From: Lepidodermella squamata
Taxonomy: Eukaryota; Gastrotricha
Direction: 5' to 3'
Assembly: GCA_047495785.1 (NCBI GenBank)
Contig: JBLDXI010000055.1
Coordinates: forward strand, 868,001 to 932,000
Length of the DNA stretch: 64,000 bases
Shown: in pieces, positions 55,426-64,000 of the stretch
Position numbering within the stretch: the stretch's first letter is position 1
Layout: the number at the start of each line of letters is the position of its first letter
Notes under the pieces: generated by a model
Told to the model about the DNA's origin: nothing
The model's input: only the letters and a program-made list of their open reading frames with translations
Databases searched by the model: none
Position numbers and translations under genes: made by a program

Positions 55426-56748
55426 ATGCGTATAGCTGTAGTGGGAGCTGGACCAGCGGGCTTAACAGCTCTGAGAGTGATCCAGAGCCGGATCGAGTCG
55501 AAACACCCCGATGTCGAAATAATCTGCTACGAAGGCTCAGACCGGGTTGGCGGCGAATGGGTCCTGAGCGCCGAGAAGCCGGACACTTCCAACGAAGGCG
55601 TGCCTATCGCTAGCAGTATGTACAAAGGCCTGCAGGCTAACTCGTTCAAAAACTCTTTCCGCCTCCATCCTGACTTTCCTTGGACCGATGAAATGACGCA
55701 ACGAACTTTCCCGATGCAATACGAACTCTTGAATTATCAACGAGAGTTCTGTAAGCACTTCAACCTGGACAAATACATCCGCTTCAACCACCTGGTTCTT
55801 AATGTCAGCCGTGATCCGGCTAAGTCTGGCGGTCTTCTTGTCGACGTAAAAGATTTGACTCGAGGCGAGAAGAGGACGGAAAGTTTCGATTATTTATTCA
55901 TGTGCAATGGCCAGCATCGGAAGCCGTATATCCCTAATACTGATACTTCCGAATTTAATGGCCTGGCGATTCATTACCATGTACTTCACGACCCAGCCAG
56001 ACTTGCTGGCAAGCGAACACTAATCATCGGCAGTGGCATGGGGGCTGCTGATATTTTCATCGCTTTCGCCAAAGTCTGTTCAAAGGTGTCGGTCAGCTAC
56101 AACACGCAGAAACCATTCTGGCTGCGAAAAGATTACTTGGAAAAATATCAACTGAAGCCGAAAATGACTAAAGCTGTTGGAGATACAGTGTATTTTAGCG
56201 ACGGAACATTGGATCAATTCGATGCCATAGTTTACGCGACTGGTTTTCTACAACATCACCCGTTTTCGCCTGATCTCGAGCTAGATTTCAGTCACGGCTG
56301 CCTGTACCCCCTCTACAAACACGTCGTCCATCCTAAGTGCCCCTCAATTTTTTTCGTGGGGAAAGGTCGCATTGTCACCCCAAGGATGTTATGGCCTAAC
56401 GCAGAATTCGCAGCTGGTGTGATTAATGGAAACATAAAATTACCCAGTGAGCAGAAAATGCTGGATGATATCGATAGATTTCAAGACTATTGGCGAGCTG
56501 AATTGGACAAATCGGATCAATATAACCCATTGGAATTTATCCCACTATTCGAGAGTCAATTAGCTGTCGCTAATGAACAGGCAAAATTAGCCGGTATAAC
56601 GCCTTTGCCGGAAATGTTTCGAAAACAAACCTACGCTGGCTTAGGAATAATGATGAAAGATATATTCAATTTTCGTAATTACAAGTTGTTGTATCCCGAT
56701 GAAAATGACAATGAGCATTTTAATGACGAATTATTTGCTTTAGAATAA
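55426..56748 (+). CDS. Flavin-containing monooxygenase-like protein 3
   Basis: Intronless, 440 residues from ATG 55426. FAD loop VVGAGPAGLTAL, GGEW, FNGLAIHYHVLHDPARL (FxGxxxH block), NADPH loop TLIIGSGMGAADI, ATGFLQHHPF, and YPLYKHVVHPKCPSIFFVG. Same short FMO type as copy 1, without C-terminal membrane anchor. It follows the NmrA 6-7-8 run in the same orientation, keeping FMO and NmrA genes together at both ends of the cluster, and is tail-to-tail with the next gene (18 nt between stops). Its last codons are duplicated near 61090. Confidence 0.9.
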   Translation: MRIAVVGAGPAGLTALRVIQSRIESKHPDVEIICYEGSDRVGGEWVLSAEKPDTSNEGVPIASSMYKGLQANSFKNSFRLHPDFPWTDEMTQRTFPMQYELLNYQREFCKHFNLDKYIRFNHLVLNVSRDPAKSGGLLVDVKDLTRGEKRTESFDYLFMCNGQHRKPYIPNTDTSEFNGLAIHYHVLHDPARLAGKRTLIIGSGMGAADIFIAFAKVCSKVSVSYNTQKPFWLRKDYLEKYQLKPKMTKAVGDTVYFSDGTLDQFDAIVYATGFLQHHPFSPDLELDFSHGCLYPLYKHVVHPKCPSIFFVGKGRIVTPRMLWPNAEFAAGVINGNIKLPSEQKMLDDIDRFQDYWRAELDKSDQYNPLEFIPLFESQLAVANEQAKLAGITPLPEMFRKQTYAGLGIMMKDIFNFRNYKLLYPDENDNEHFNDELFALE

Positions 56749-56766
56749 AAAATTGAGAATTTATTC

Positions 56767-58164
56767 CTATTCAATTAATTGATTGAGCAAGGTCAAGTTC
56801 CAATTATGAGGGCATCGATCCATTAAGCGGAGTCTCTTCGTATGGGCTTCCAACGTGCCAGGCAACGCGTAGAAGTAGTCAGTTTCGAAAATCCACTCCA
56901 ATATGTTGAAATTTTCATATCGATCTCCGAATTCGCTGCAATTCACATTGATCTCGTTTGTTTTTGGAGTGGAGAAACAGACTCCCTTGCGAAGCACGTA
57001 ATTGATGGCCCCGAAACTTTGCTGATATGTGTAGTGAATAGCAATTTGCGGTTTTCTATATCTTAAAATCGACTCGTTCCGTCCTCCGCCAATCAGAGAT
57101 GAAAGGCTTTGCTTCGGCCCATCTGCTGGTTCAACTTCAGTCACCAGCCAGTAATATTCATCGCGAAATAGATGCCAAAGGAACGTGCAAACGATGCTGA
57201 ATTCCGAAACTCGATCAGTCAATACCATTTTAGCAAAAGCCTCGTCGAAACTGCTTTGATTCATGTGCCTCGTTATCTCGTCTCTCATCGCCTTGAAATG
57301 TGAGACATTTACAATGACAGGAAAGTAGCTCATACAGTAAAATGGTTCTATAATTTGGCAATGATAGCTATTTTTGTGATAGAAATAACAGAACTCACCC
57401 TTCAACCCCGTGAATTTGAAAGTTGCAGCTGGAACCTGAGACCAGTAAGCACCTACATCTTTGGCTCGGCCGAAAACAGGCCTCACAATCGGTTTACCAC
57501 GATGGAACAGGTCACTCAGCATGACTCTTGTGACGAAAACAGTGTCTGTGTCAAGAAAGCCGACGTAATCGGCATCGGTGAAATTTTCCGCCAAAAACCT
57601 GAGCCATTGTGATTTGTACCAGCCAGGTTTCTTAGTTTCGAATCTTACTGAGGGCGGCGGGGTTTTTCTGATATCGACTCGTAGTCCGAACCTGCTGTAA
57701 GATTCGGCGGTGACGTTGGCTATGAAAAAATCCGATTTCGCGTCCTCTTGATCGGTTAAAATAGTGAGATTTAGATGCTGCCTCGGCCAGAAAAGTGATA
57801 TGGAAGGTAGAAGCCAGCTTAACAATTCATCTTGGCTACGTATTTCTGAGCTAGATGGCACCATAAGTTGTAACCGCGGCCAAGGATGATGGCAATTATC
57901 TGGTAGAACTGGTATGTTTCGATTAATGGCAAAGAAATAAGATGAGCCGATATGAAACGCGAGATTAGGATTGGCGAATTGGAACTGAAGCAGCAAAAGA
58001 AAAATACCAGATAACAAGACTAGAATCCATCTTAGATACACCTTTCCATGTAAGATGTTATTTGATGAATGCGAATTGGCCATTTCAGTTTTAAATTCAG
58101 CGTTTCTAAGTAAGACAAAAGAATTGCTCTTGCTCTTAAACAATCGAATAATTTTGTGCCGCAT
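56767..58164 (-). CDS. Type II membrane glycosyltransferase-like protein with DTD motif
   Basis: One hydrophobic anchor at about residues 43-62 (WILVLLSGIFLLLLQFQF), then a lumenal domain with DADYVGFLDTDTVFVTRV, whose DTD suits nucleotide-sugar binding, and YWLVTEVEP. The family is not named with confidence. The open frame of 465 codons hides an intron: 57398-57348 (51 nt, GTGAGT...TATAG) is a multiple of three without a stop. The duplicate at 61149 shows the same donor and acceptor around a 55-nt, frame-breaking sequence, so splicing is the better model: exons 58164-57399 and 57347-56767, 448 residues. Confidence 0.75.
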   Translation of the reverse strand: MRHKIIRLFKSKSNSFVLLRNAEFKTEMANSHSSNNILHGKVYLRWILVLLSGIFLLLLQFQFANPNLAFHIGSSYFFAINRNIPVLPDNCHHPWPRLQLMVPSSSEIRSQDELLSWLLPSISLFWPRQHLNLTILTDQEDAKSDFFIANVTAESYSRFGLRVDIRKTPPPSVRFETKKPGWYKSQWLRFLAENFTDADYVGFLDTDTVFVTRVMLSDLFHRGKPIVRPVFGRAKDVGAYWSQVPAATFKFTGLKGEFCYFYHKNSYHCQIIEPFYCMSYFPVIVNVSHFKAMRDEITRHMNQSSFDEAFAKMVLTDRVSEFSIVCTFLWHLFRDEYYWLVTEVEPADGPKQSLSSLIGGGRNESILRYRKPQIAIHYTYQQSFGAINYVLRKGVCFSTPKTNEINVNCSEFGDRYENFNILEWIFETDYFYALPGTLEAHTKRLRLMDRCPHNWNLTLLNQLIE

Positions 58165-61069
58165 TAATTTATCTAATTAATCTATCTAATTTAGGGTACG
58201 TTACCTATCATGGTAAAAAAAACCAATTAGGTAACTCCATTTGAACCACTTTGAACCCCTTTTACGGCAATAGGGACGATTTCGGAATTTGACTTTGAAA
58301 GTGTACTGCAATTTCAGTTTGATGAACGTTTGATCGCCCTTTTAGCAATATTACTTTTCCATGCTGGCTATACAAGAATATTAAACATTCAGACCGCTAT
58401 TTCTCATGCTGAACAAGAAAACTAGAAAACCAGAAGGATTGATGAATGACGTTATTTTGTCGCCATGTTCGGGTTCAGCATTAAGAAATTAGACAACGTA
58501 CAAATAAGCACAGCAAGATTCGCTTTCGCCTGTTTTGGCGTTAGGTTGAGAGTTTGGCAGACTAGGATTATAGGTTATGTATATGGCAGGAAGTGTGCCA
58601 CATGATCTTCTTATGCCCCATATTAAAATATTATGAATGAAAATAATTTTGACATCGATACCCCTGTAGTATCGAATTAATTTTAGAATTAAAAAAACCG
58701 TATTTTTTTCAAGTCAGCGGACCAAACGCGAGCTGAACCACGTGCCATGTGCGCGGCATTCAAAAATAACACGAAGCAGCGCCAGGGTTACGTAAAGACG
58801 TAAACAGTCAACGTGTCAACGTGTCAGTGAAATAAGGGCGCTCACGAGCTGAGCAAAATCCACCATTTAGTTCGATTTTGTTTTTTTGCCATTTTCGTCA
58901 CCACTCTCCCAGTAGATCGGCTAGACTTCTCTCTAGATTTTCCATTTCGAATTAGAAGGCGAGTTGCCAGATGGTAGACCGCCTATCATAAACTGGAAAA
59001 TTAAAATGATGGCTGCAGAAGTCATTGATTGATAAGCGGGAACAAGGTCAATAAATTACGAACAACAAAGAGGTTTTGCCATAATTATGCTACCATTTTT
59101 AATTACTGAAATAGCGCCTATGAACTTTTTGAAGTTTTCATTTTACAGTTTCAAAATATCGAAATATACAAGTTTTTCATATGTTAAAAATTACAATGCT
59201 GCCAACAAGGCAACATAATTTTGGCAATCTATGTAGTTCAGATACATAATATATTACATCAATTTTGATTCCCAGGCACATATTAAAAATGGTTAGTTTA
59301 TCGAGCCATTGTAAATGACAAAAGGTGTAAAAAAATATGTCCACGTCAGATAAATAAAATAAAAAAACGGCATTTTACATGAGGAAGAACGCAGGTTCCA
59401 AGTCGAAAAGTCGCTAGTTACTAGCAAAATTAAAATCGAAAAAATGAGTCAGTGGCGCTGTTCATCCGCCAGTTAGTGAATGAGGGGTAGGAGAAGAAAC
59501 AAAACGACGGAGGCCAATAATAATAGGACAGTTCTTATTTTCCAGTTTCAAAGGAATACAAAAAAAGAAGTGGCTAGTAGTACATATATTTTTGAAAAAA
59601 TTCTAAACTTATGCTAACTGATGCCATGTGTATAATTGTTGAGATAACACGTTGAATTTTTTACTTTAGATCGGAAATTGAGTGAATTTAGAACCCTGAA
59701 AAATTATCAGCTCCGTGGGAAGGGATAAATGATGAATCGGTTTTAGGCCCATTCCGGAAGATAGGTTGGTCCCAGCATGTCAGGTTTTGTGTCACAACTT
59801 CTGCACAATCAGGCACATCTTCACCTACATTTTCAAGTCTGTGTGAGCTACCGATAAAATTCAGCATCGAATTCAATATCAGCAAAAAATCAGCTGAAAA
59901 CACGTACGAAAAATGGGCTAAATACCGCTTGTGAGATTAGCTCATTAAAATCGTCGCATTCGAGATCGCAATTTTCTGGCGAAGTAAAAATTTAAGGAAG
60001 AATTAACAGGACATTTTAAGAAGCCACTATGCAATTAAGCAACGATGTGAAGTCTTTAGTAGTCAACTAGTTGTAGCCCCGCTGCTGGTGGTTTTTGATT
60101 AGCTGCTTTACCCAACGGCGAACGTCTTCCTTATAATTAAGCTCGAATATGTCTTCTCGCTTTCGTGGGATCAAATATATCACAGTTTTAACAATTCTAT
60201 CAATTTCAACATGAAAACTGGAGGTGTTGTCATGCTCGTCCTCGCGTTGGCTGTCGGGTATGTTTTGAGATAAATTGAGGTCAAGTAGCCACCCGAAATC
60301 ACTTGTCACTTGCGTTATGATTATGCCATATTTTTTGTAGCGATGTTGACAAGTGATTTATAGGTCACGCGACCATGAAAGCCAAAACTGGAATCATAAA
60401 TGTACTAGCGTGTCAGATCTCTCTTTTTTATTTATCTATGTCCGAAACCTGCAAGCGAGCCTATACCAACGCTAGACGCAAAGGCCTTTTAGCCGCACTG
60501 CTGATGACCGACCCGCAACTCTATCGGCGTCCACTCGAAGGCCAAGTTTAGGAGGTGTCGGCTGTCTCAACGAAGTTCGAAGTTGCTCGGTTTCAATTTG
60601 CAGCTTCCAGAGTGCCTCATCGTGCTCAGAGGCCGCCACGCGGTCATTGAAGACGGCTTAGCGTATGGTGATGATGGCGGCTGCAAATTCGGAAATTGTA
60701 GGCAATTTCGGTTTGAATGCGACGATACTCTCGTAGTTGGAGACAACAACTTTTACAACTTCAGGTAATTAAAAACCCCAATTATATTTTCGTAATGCAT
60801 GCTGCAGATATTGATGCCTTATGCAGGTGAGATGAATCACGCATTTATCTCTTTCCGTACGGCCCGGAGGTTGGGGCGAGAAGAACGGGCCGAAGAACGC
60901 TTGTTCACTAAAATTGAGCGCTGAATAAAATTTTAACTAGTCTGAAACGAGGAAAATCACAGCTTAACAACGTTTCATTCATCAGGTGGCTTTTTGCATC
61001 CTCTTTTGACTGGGCTGTTGACAATACCGCATACAGCCTTTGCAGGAAATGTTCAACCCACGGTGGTAC
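58165..61069. other. Long intergenic stretch, no confident gene
   Basis: AT-rich for most of its length. Open frames (59688-59903, 60067-60309, 60567-60768) are short, lack domains and have no convincing splice partners. 60480-60780 is more GC-rich and could be a decayed exon, but I recognise no family. No paired inverted repeats were found. Confidence 0.35.
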
Positions 61070-61877
61070 AGGAATAATGATGAAAAATATATAATGATGA
61101 TGAGCATATTAATGACGAATTATTTGCTTTGGAATGAAAAATTAAAATTTATTCATATTCAATTAATTGATTGAGCAGGGTCATGTTCCAATTATGAGGG
61201 CATAGATCCATTGAGAGGAGTCGCTTCTTATGGGCTTCCAACGTGCCAGGCAATGCGTAGAAGTAGTCAGTTTCGAAAATCCACTCCAACGTGTTGAAAT
61301 GTTCAAATCGATCTCCGAATTCGGTACAATTTACATTAATCTCGAATGTTTTTGGAGTGGAGAAACAGACTCCCTTTCGAAGCACGTAATTGATGGCCCC
61401 GCAACTTTGCTGATACGTGTAGTGAATAGCAACTTGAGGTTTCCTATAGCTTAAAAGTGTCTCATTCCGACCATCGGCAATCAGAGATGAAAAGTTTTGC
61501 TTCGGCCCATCTGCTGGTTCAACTTCAGTCAACAGCCAGTAATATTCGTCGCGAAATAGATGCCAGAGGAACGTGCAAATGATACTGAATTCCGACACTC
61601 GATCAGTCAATACCATTCTCGCAAAAGCCTCGTCGAAATTGCTTTGGTTCATGTGCCTCGTTATCTCGTCTCTCATCGTCTTGAAATGTGAGACGTTTAC
61701 AATAACAGGGAAGTAGCTCAAACAATAAAATGGTTCTATAATTTGGCAATGATAGTTTACTTTTTCGCGGAATTCGATAAAGTAACTCACCTTTCAAACC
61801 CGTGAATTTGAAGGTTGCTGCTGGAACCTGTGACCAGTAAGGGCCTACATCTTTGGCTCGGCCGAAAACAGGCCTTA
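61070..61877 (-). pseudogene. Duplicated fragment: FMO3 tail plus truncated glycosyltransferase copy
   Basis: From about 61086 the sequence repeats the FMO3 3' end (ttaatgacgaattatttgct), its short spacer, and then the glycosyltransferase on minus. Coding parts are 61791-61877 (VFGRAKDVGPYWSQVPAAT) and 61735-61149, separated by a 55-nt intron (61790-61736). Homology stops at about 61877, inside the IRPVFGR block, so the N-terminal 230 residues, membrane anchor and DTD are missing. Frames in the retained exons are still open, so the copy is young. Confidence 0.78.
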
Positions 61878-62220
61878 TGCTGGATTTATAAACGACTTCG
61901 GACGGCCATCCGAAGTTCGGACGGCCGAAGTTGCGTAATACGCTCCGAAGTTGGGCGCGCGCACGTCCGAAGAACGAGATCGTCATTTATAAACGCGCAC
62001 AACTTCGGACGACGCGAGCAACGCGAGAACAATAGGGCGCGCCGAAGTATCCGAAGTGCGAGAACAATAGACTTCGGACCGCCGTGCTTCGGACAGGCCG
62101 TACGAAGCGTCCGAATCCGAAGAGCCGAAATTACACGCAATACAAAGCCAGTCACTCATTTTAATTACCGCAATATACGTTTTAATTATCGCAAACAAAA
62201 CAAACAAAAAGCGCCTTAAA
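61878..62220. repeat. Array of CTTCGGAC/GTCCGAAG words
   Basis: In about 240 nt (61895-62125) the octamer-like word cttcgga(c) and its complement (g)tccgaag occur roughly a dozen times in mixed orientation, and atttataaacg appears twice (about 61883 and 61983). It begins exactly where the duplicated glycosyltransferase copy breaks off, as expected for the end of a mobile element, possibly the one carrying the MADF gene. Confidence 0.5.
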
Positions 62221-62226
62221 ACATGT

Positions 62227-63340
62227 TTATTTCAGCTTGTGCCTAATAACATCAAGAATATCGAAGGTTAGCAAAGAAATTTCAGAGGGAGAAAGAGTCG
62301 AATGTTCAATCACAGATAAAACAGTTGAAAAATGTTCGTTGATAATGCGGCGCCGTTCGCTAACGGCCGGCTGTTCAGTCGCGACAAGAGTCTGCATAAT
62401 GGCCGCGATGTTGGGATCGACGCCGTTGTCGCTGTTGCTGCCCGCCTTCCGCTTCCTCGAACCGGCCGGTGTCGGAGTTGAAGCGGCCGAAGCGGGTGTT
62501 GAGCCGGAAGTTGATACTTGAGTTGCTTGACTTTCGAGGAAGGGTAGATCGTCATCGGGCGCGGGTGTGCTTGCACCGGAACTCGGCACGGACGCAGCCG
62601 AATCAGGCCTTGCACGCGGATCACCGGGTAAGTTCGACTTGGTGCTGTAAAAAAATAAGAAAAAAATTATTAAAACAAAATTATCAAAACAAAATTATCA
62701 AAATTATCAAATTAACACACCTTGTTTTGTAAATGATTGTGTCAGCCAAGAAGGTCATTGCCAAGTAATACGGAAACCCGCCCGACTTCGATTCGTCGGG
62801 GTTGGCGGCGGAACCGCTGGCCGTGCGCGTCTTGTGAGCTTTCGAGAACCGGTCGCGTAGATCGTTCCAAATGTCGCAGACGTCTTTGGCGGTGTACGGT
62901 CGCGACGGCTCCTTCGAAGTGGCCGGCATCCAGGGCAGACGAACAGCCAGCTCATTCCACAGCTTCGACCTGTGAACGCTGTCCTTGTAGAGAGCGTCCT
63001 TCGTGTTCCAGAGCGGCGGGTGGTATTTATCGAAATTGATGATGTCGATATTGACGGCGTGCTTGTGTTCGGGTAGACTCAGCACCGGCGACGAAATAGT
63101 CGAATGGCTGGCCTCGGCTTGCTTGGCAGGGTGGTACGACAGCGACTGGCTCGACTGTGGATAAGACGGCTGGCTCGGCTGTGAGTAGGGCGGCTGACTG
63201 CTCGAAATTTGCGAAAAAACCGGCTGGGTGTTCGGAATCGGCGAATAAACAGGCTGGCTGTCATCGAACTGACCCGAGACTTGCTCCGCTTGGCTTGAGC
63301 TACGAATCGGCGGGTAATAGTGCAGCATATTTTGTTGCAT
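62227..63340 (-). CDS. MADF-domain protein (possibly transposon-borne)
   Basis: Two exons on minus: 63340-62721 and 62644-62227, intron 76 nt with long A/T tract, 345 residues. The first 85 residues are Ser/Gln/Pro-rich (repeated SQP). A MADF (Myb/SANT-like) domain follows at about 100-195: WNTKDALYKDSVHRSKLW, DVCDIWNDLRDRFSKAH, GFPYYLAMTFLAD. The C-terminus is Ser/Pro-rich, has a basic SRKRKAG stretch and ends in a helical BESS-like tail. MADF proteins are DNA-binding factors; PIF/Harbinger transposons encode such a protein as their second gene. No transposase is in view, so host gene or transposon gene cannot be decided. GC content is higher than in neighbours. Confidence 0.7.
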
Positions 63341-63706
63341 TTTGAAAAATGATGATGAACAACTGAGAGAGAAACTTTGCTTTATTAGATCTAGTTAGAA
63401 AATAAACACCATCAGCCCTCAGGCTAAGTATGATGTACCGAGTTGCAAGTAGACCTATTACATCTAACAGATTTTTATAATTTTCAACACACAGCTTTCA
63501 TGCAATAAATGAAAAGCTGCTCACACTTAACCACATGAAATGTTTATGATTTACAATGAACGTTCAGTTTAACCATTAACTCCGCAACAACCTTACTTAC
63601 TTCAGCTACCTGCTGCCCCGGGCCACCGCCTAAGCGCGTCGCCACCCGGGGCCCAACAGCTGCCAGCATCGACGACCTCTGCTGTCAGCAACCATTAACT
63701 TCCACT
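63341..63706. other. Intergenic, no gene seen
   Basis: AT-rich to about 63590, then GC-rich where it approaches the LINE fragment. Degraded frames of the LINE ORF1 C-terminus may extend to about 63560 on minus. Confidence 0.3.
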
Positions 63707-64000
63707 TCAGCCCGCCGAAGGTCGGCGCGCTGGGCAATCCCTCCAACTTGCAGTATGCCCGCCGCCACAGTTGCAGCAGCGAACAACCCGCATGCAGAAC
63801 TTGACGTTGTGATCACGGCCGCACCTTAGACATCGTTCTTCGTTCAGACAGTCCCGCGCCAGGTGGCCAAATTGCTGGCATCGGTAACATTGGACAACGT
63901 CAGGGGGCTTAAGAACAAAGGGACGAAAGCGTAACAAGAACGGCTTCATAGCGAAACCGTCCTTAAGACATCGTTCAGCCAGGTCGAAATCGTTCAGTTC
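63707..64000 (-). mobile_element. LINE ORF1 fragment with zinc knuckles, runs off the window
   Basis: On minus from base 64000 an open frame of 97 codons ends at 63707. It encodes three knuckles typical of Jockey/CR1 gag: CYRCQQFGHLARDC, CLRCGRDHNVKFC and CCNCGGGHTASWRDC. It differs clearly from ORF1 at 6528, so it is another LINE family. A stop follows soon after the last knuckle and no ORF2 lies downstream, so this is a 3'-truncated or decayed copy. Confidence 0.8.

Noticed and set aside
60480-60780. Possible coding exon
   Set aside because: GC-rich with short open frames on both strands, but no domain and no consistent splice sites.
1-64000. CRISPR arrays, bacterial operons, attachment sites, rRNA
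   Set aside because: None seen; the window is eukaryotic and the short repeats present belong to transposon ends.

Overview
The window is animal nuclear DNA. Its protein-coding genes are split by very short spliceosomal introns (45-59 nt, GT...AG, usually a T-rich acceptor ending TTTAG or TTCAG) that can be placed because removing them restores conserved domains. It carries two tRNA genes, metazoan-type extracellular proteins (C-type lectin, PAN/Apple, LamG, trypsin-like), GABA-B-like class C receptors and many DNA-transposon remnants. Intron size and gene density (about one gene per 2.5 kb) suggest a small compact-genome invertebrate (nematode, tardigrade or mite grade); the sequence alone does not let me name the phylum.

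Layout. 1-5.0 kb: a glycosyltransferase (5' end outside the window), a carbohydrate sulfotransferase and, convergent with it, a LamG-LamG-serine-protease-homologue that has lost its catalytic His and Ser. 6.0-13.2 kb: a GABA-B-like receptor gene cut in two by a complete two-ORF non-LTR retrotransposon (6348-11150). 13.3-14.8 kb: a secreted Cys-Cys-repeat protein. 15.0-16.0 kb: the first of eight NMRAL1/NmrA-like genes. 17.1-20.9 kb: a secreted ankyrin, coiled-coil and double C-type-lectin protein. 21.0-23.4 kb: an intact intronless paralogue of the GABA-B-like receptor. 23.5-30.8 kb: flavin monooxygenases (FMO), a two-member unknown family and an NmrA gene, including a decayed tandem copy of an FMO/unknown pair. 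30.8-38 kb: two recently duplicated NmrA genes embedded in inverted-repeat transposons, then a tRNA-Thr. 38.1-39.2 kb: another NmrA gene. 40.6-44.5 kb: a third receptor gene destroyed by two DNA-transposon insertions and a nonsense codon. 45.9-49.2 kb: a nine-module PAN-like mucin. 49.4 kb: an identical second tRNA-Thr. 50.2-56.7 kb: three more NmrA genes and a third FMO. 56.8-58.2 kb: a type II membrane glycosyltransferase, with a truncated duplicate at 61.1-61.9 kb. 62.2-64.0 kb: a MADF-domain gene and the edge of a second LINE.

How the genes relate. The dominant theme is a dispersed cluster of NADPH-linked genes: eight intact NMRAL1-like Rossmann proteins (NADPH sensors or atypical reductases), three FMO genes (one frameshifted) plus an FMO pseudogene, and a small unknown family that sits head-to-head with an FMO. 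This looks like a locally expanding redox/xenobiotic-response cluster. Two of three receptor genes are broken by transposons in ways that can be reconstructed exactly from target-site duplications. Several non-autonomous elements (hAT-like pair, Tc1/mariner-like, piggyBac-like, and three inverted-repeat elements with arrays of short subterminal repeats) make up much of the intergenic DNA.
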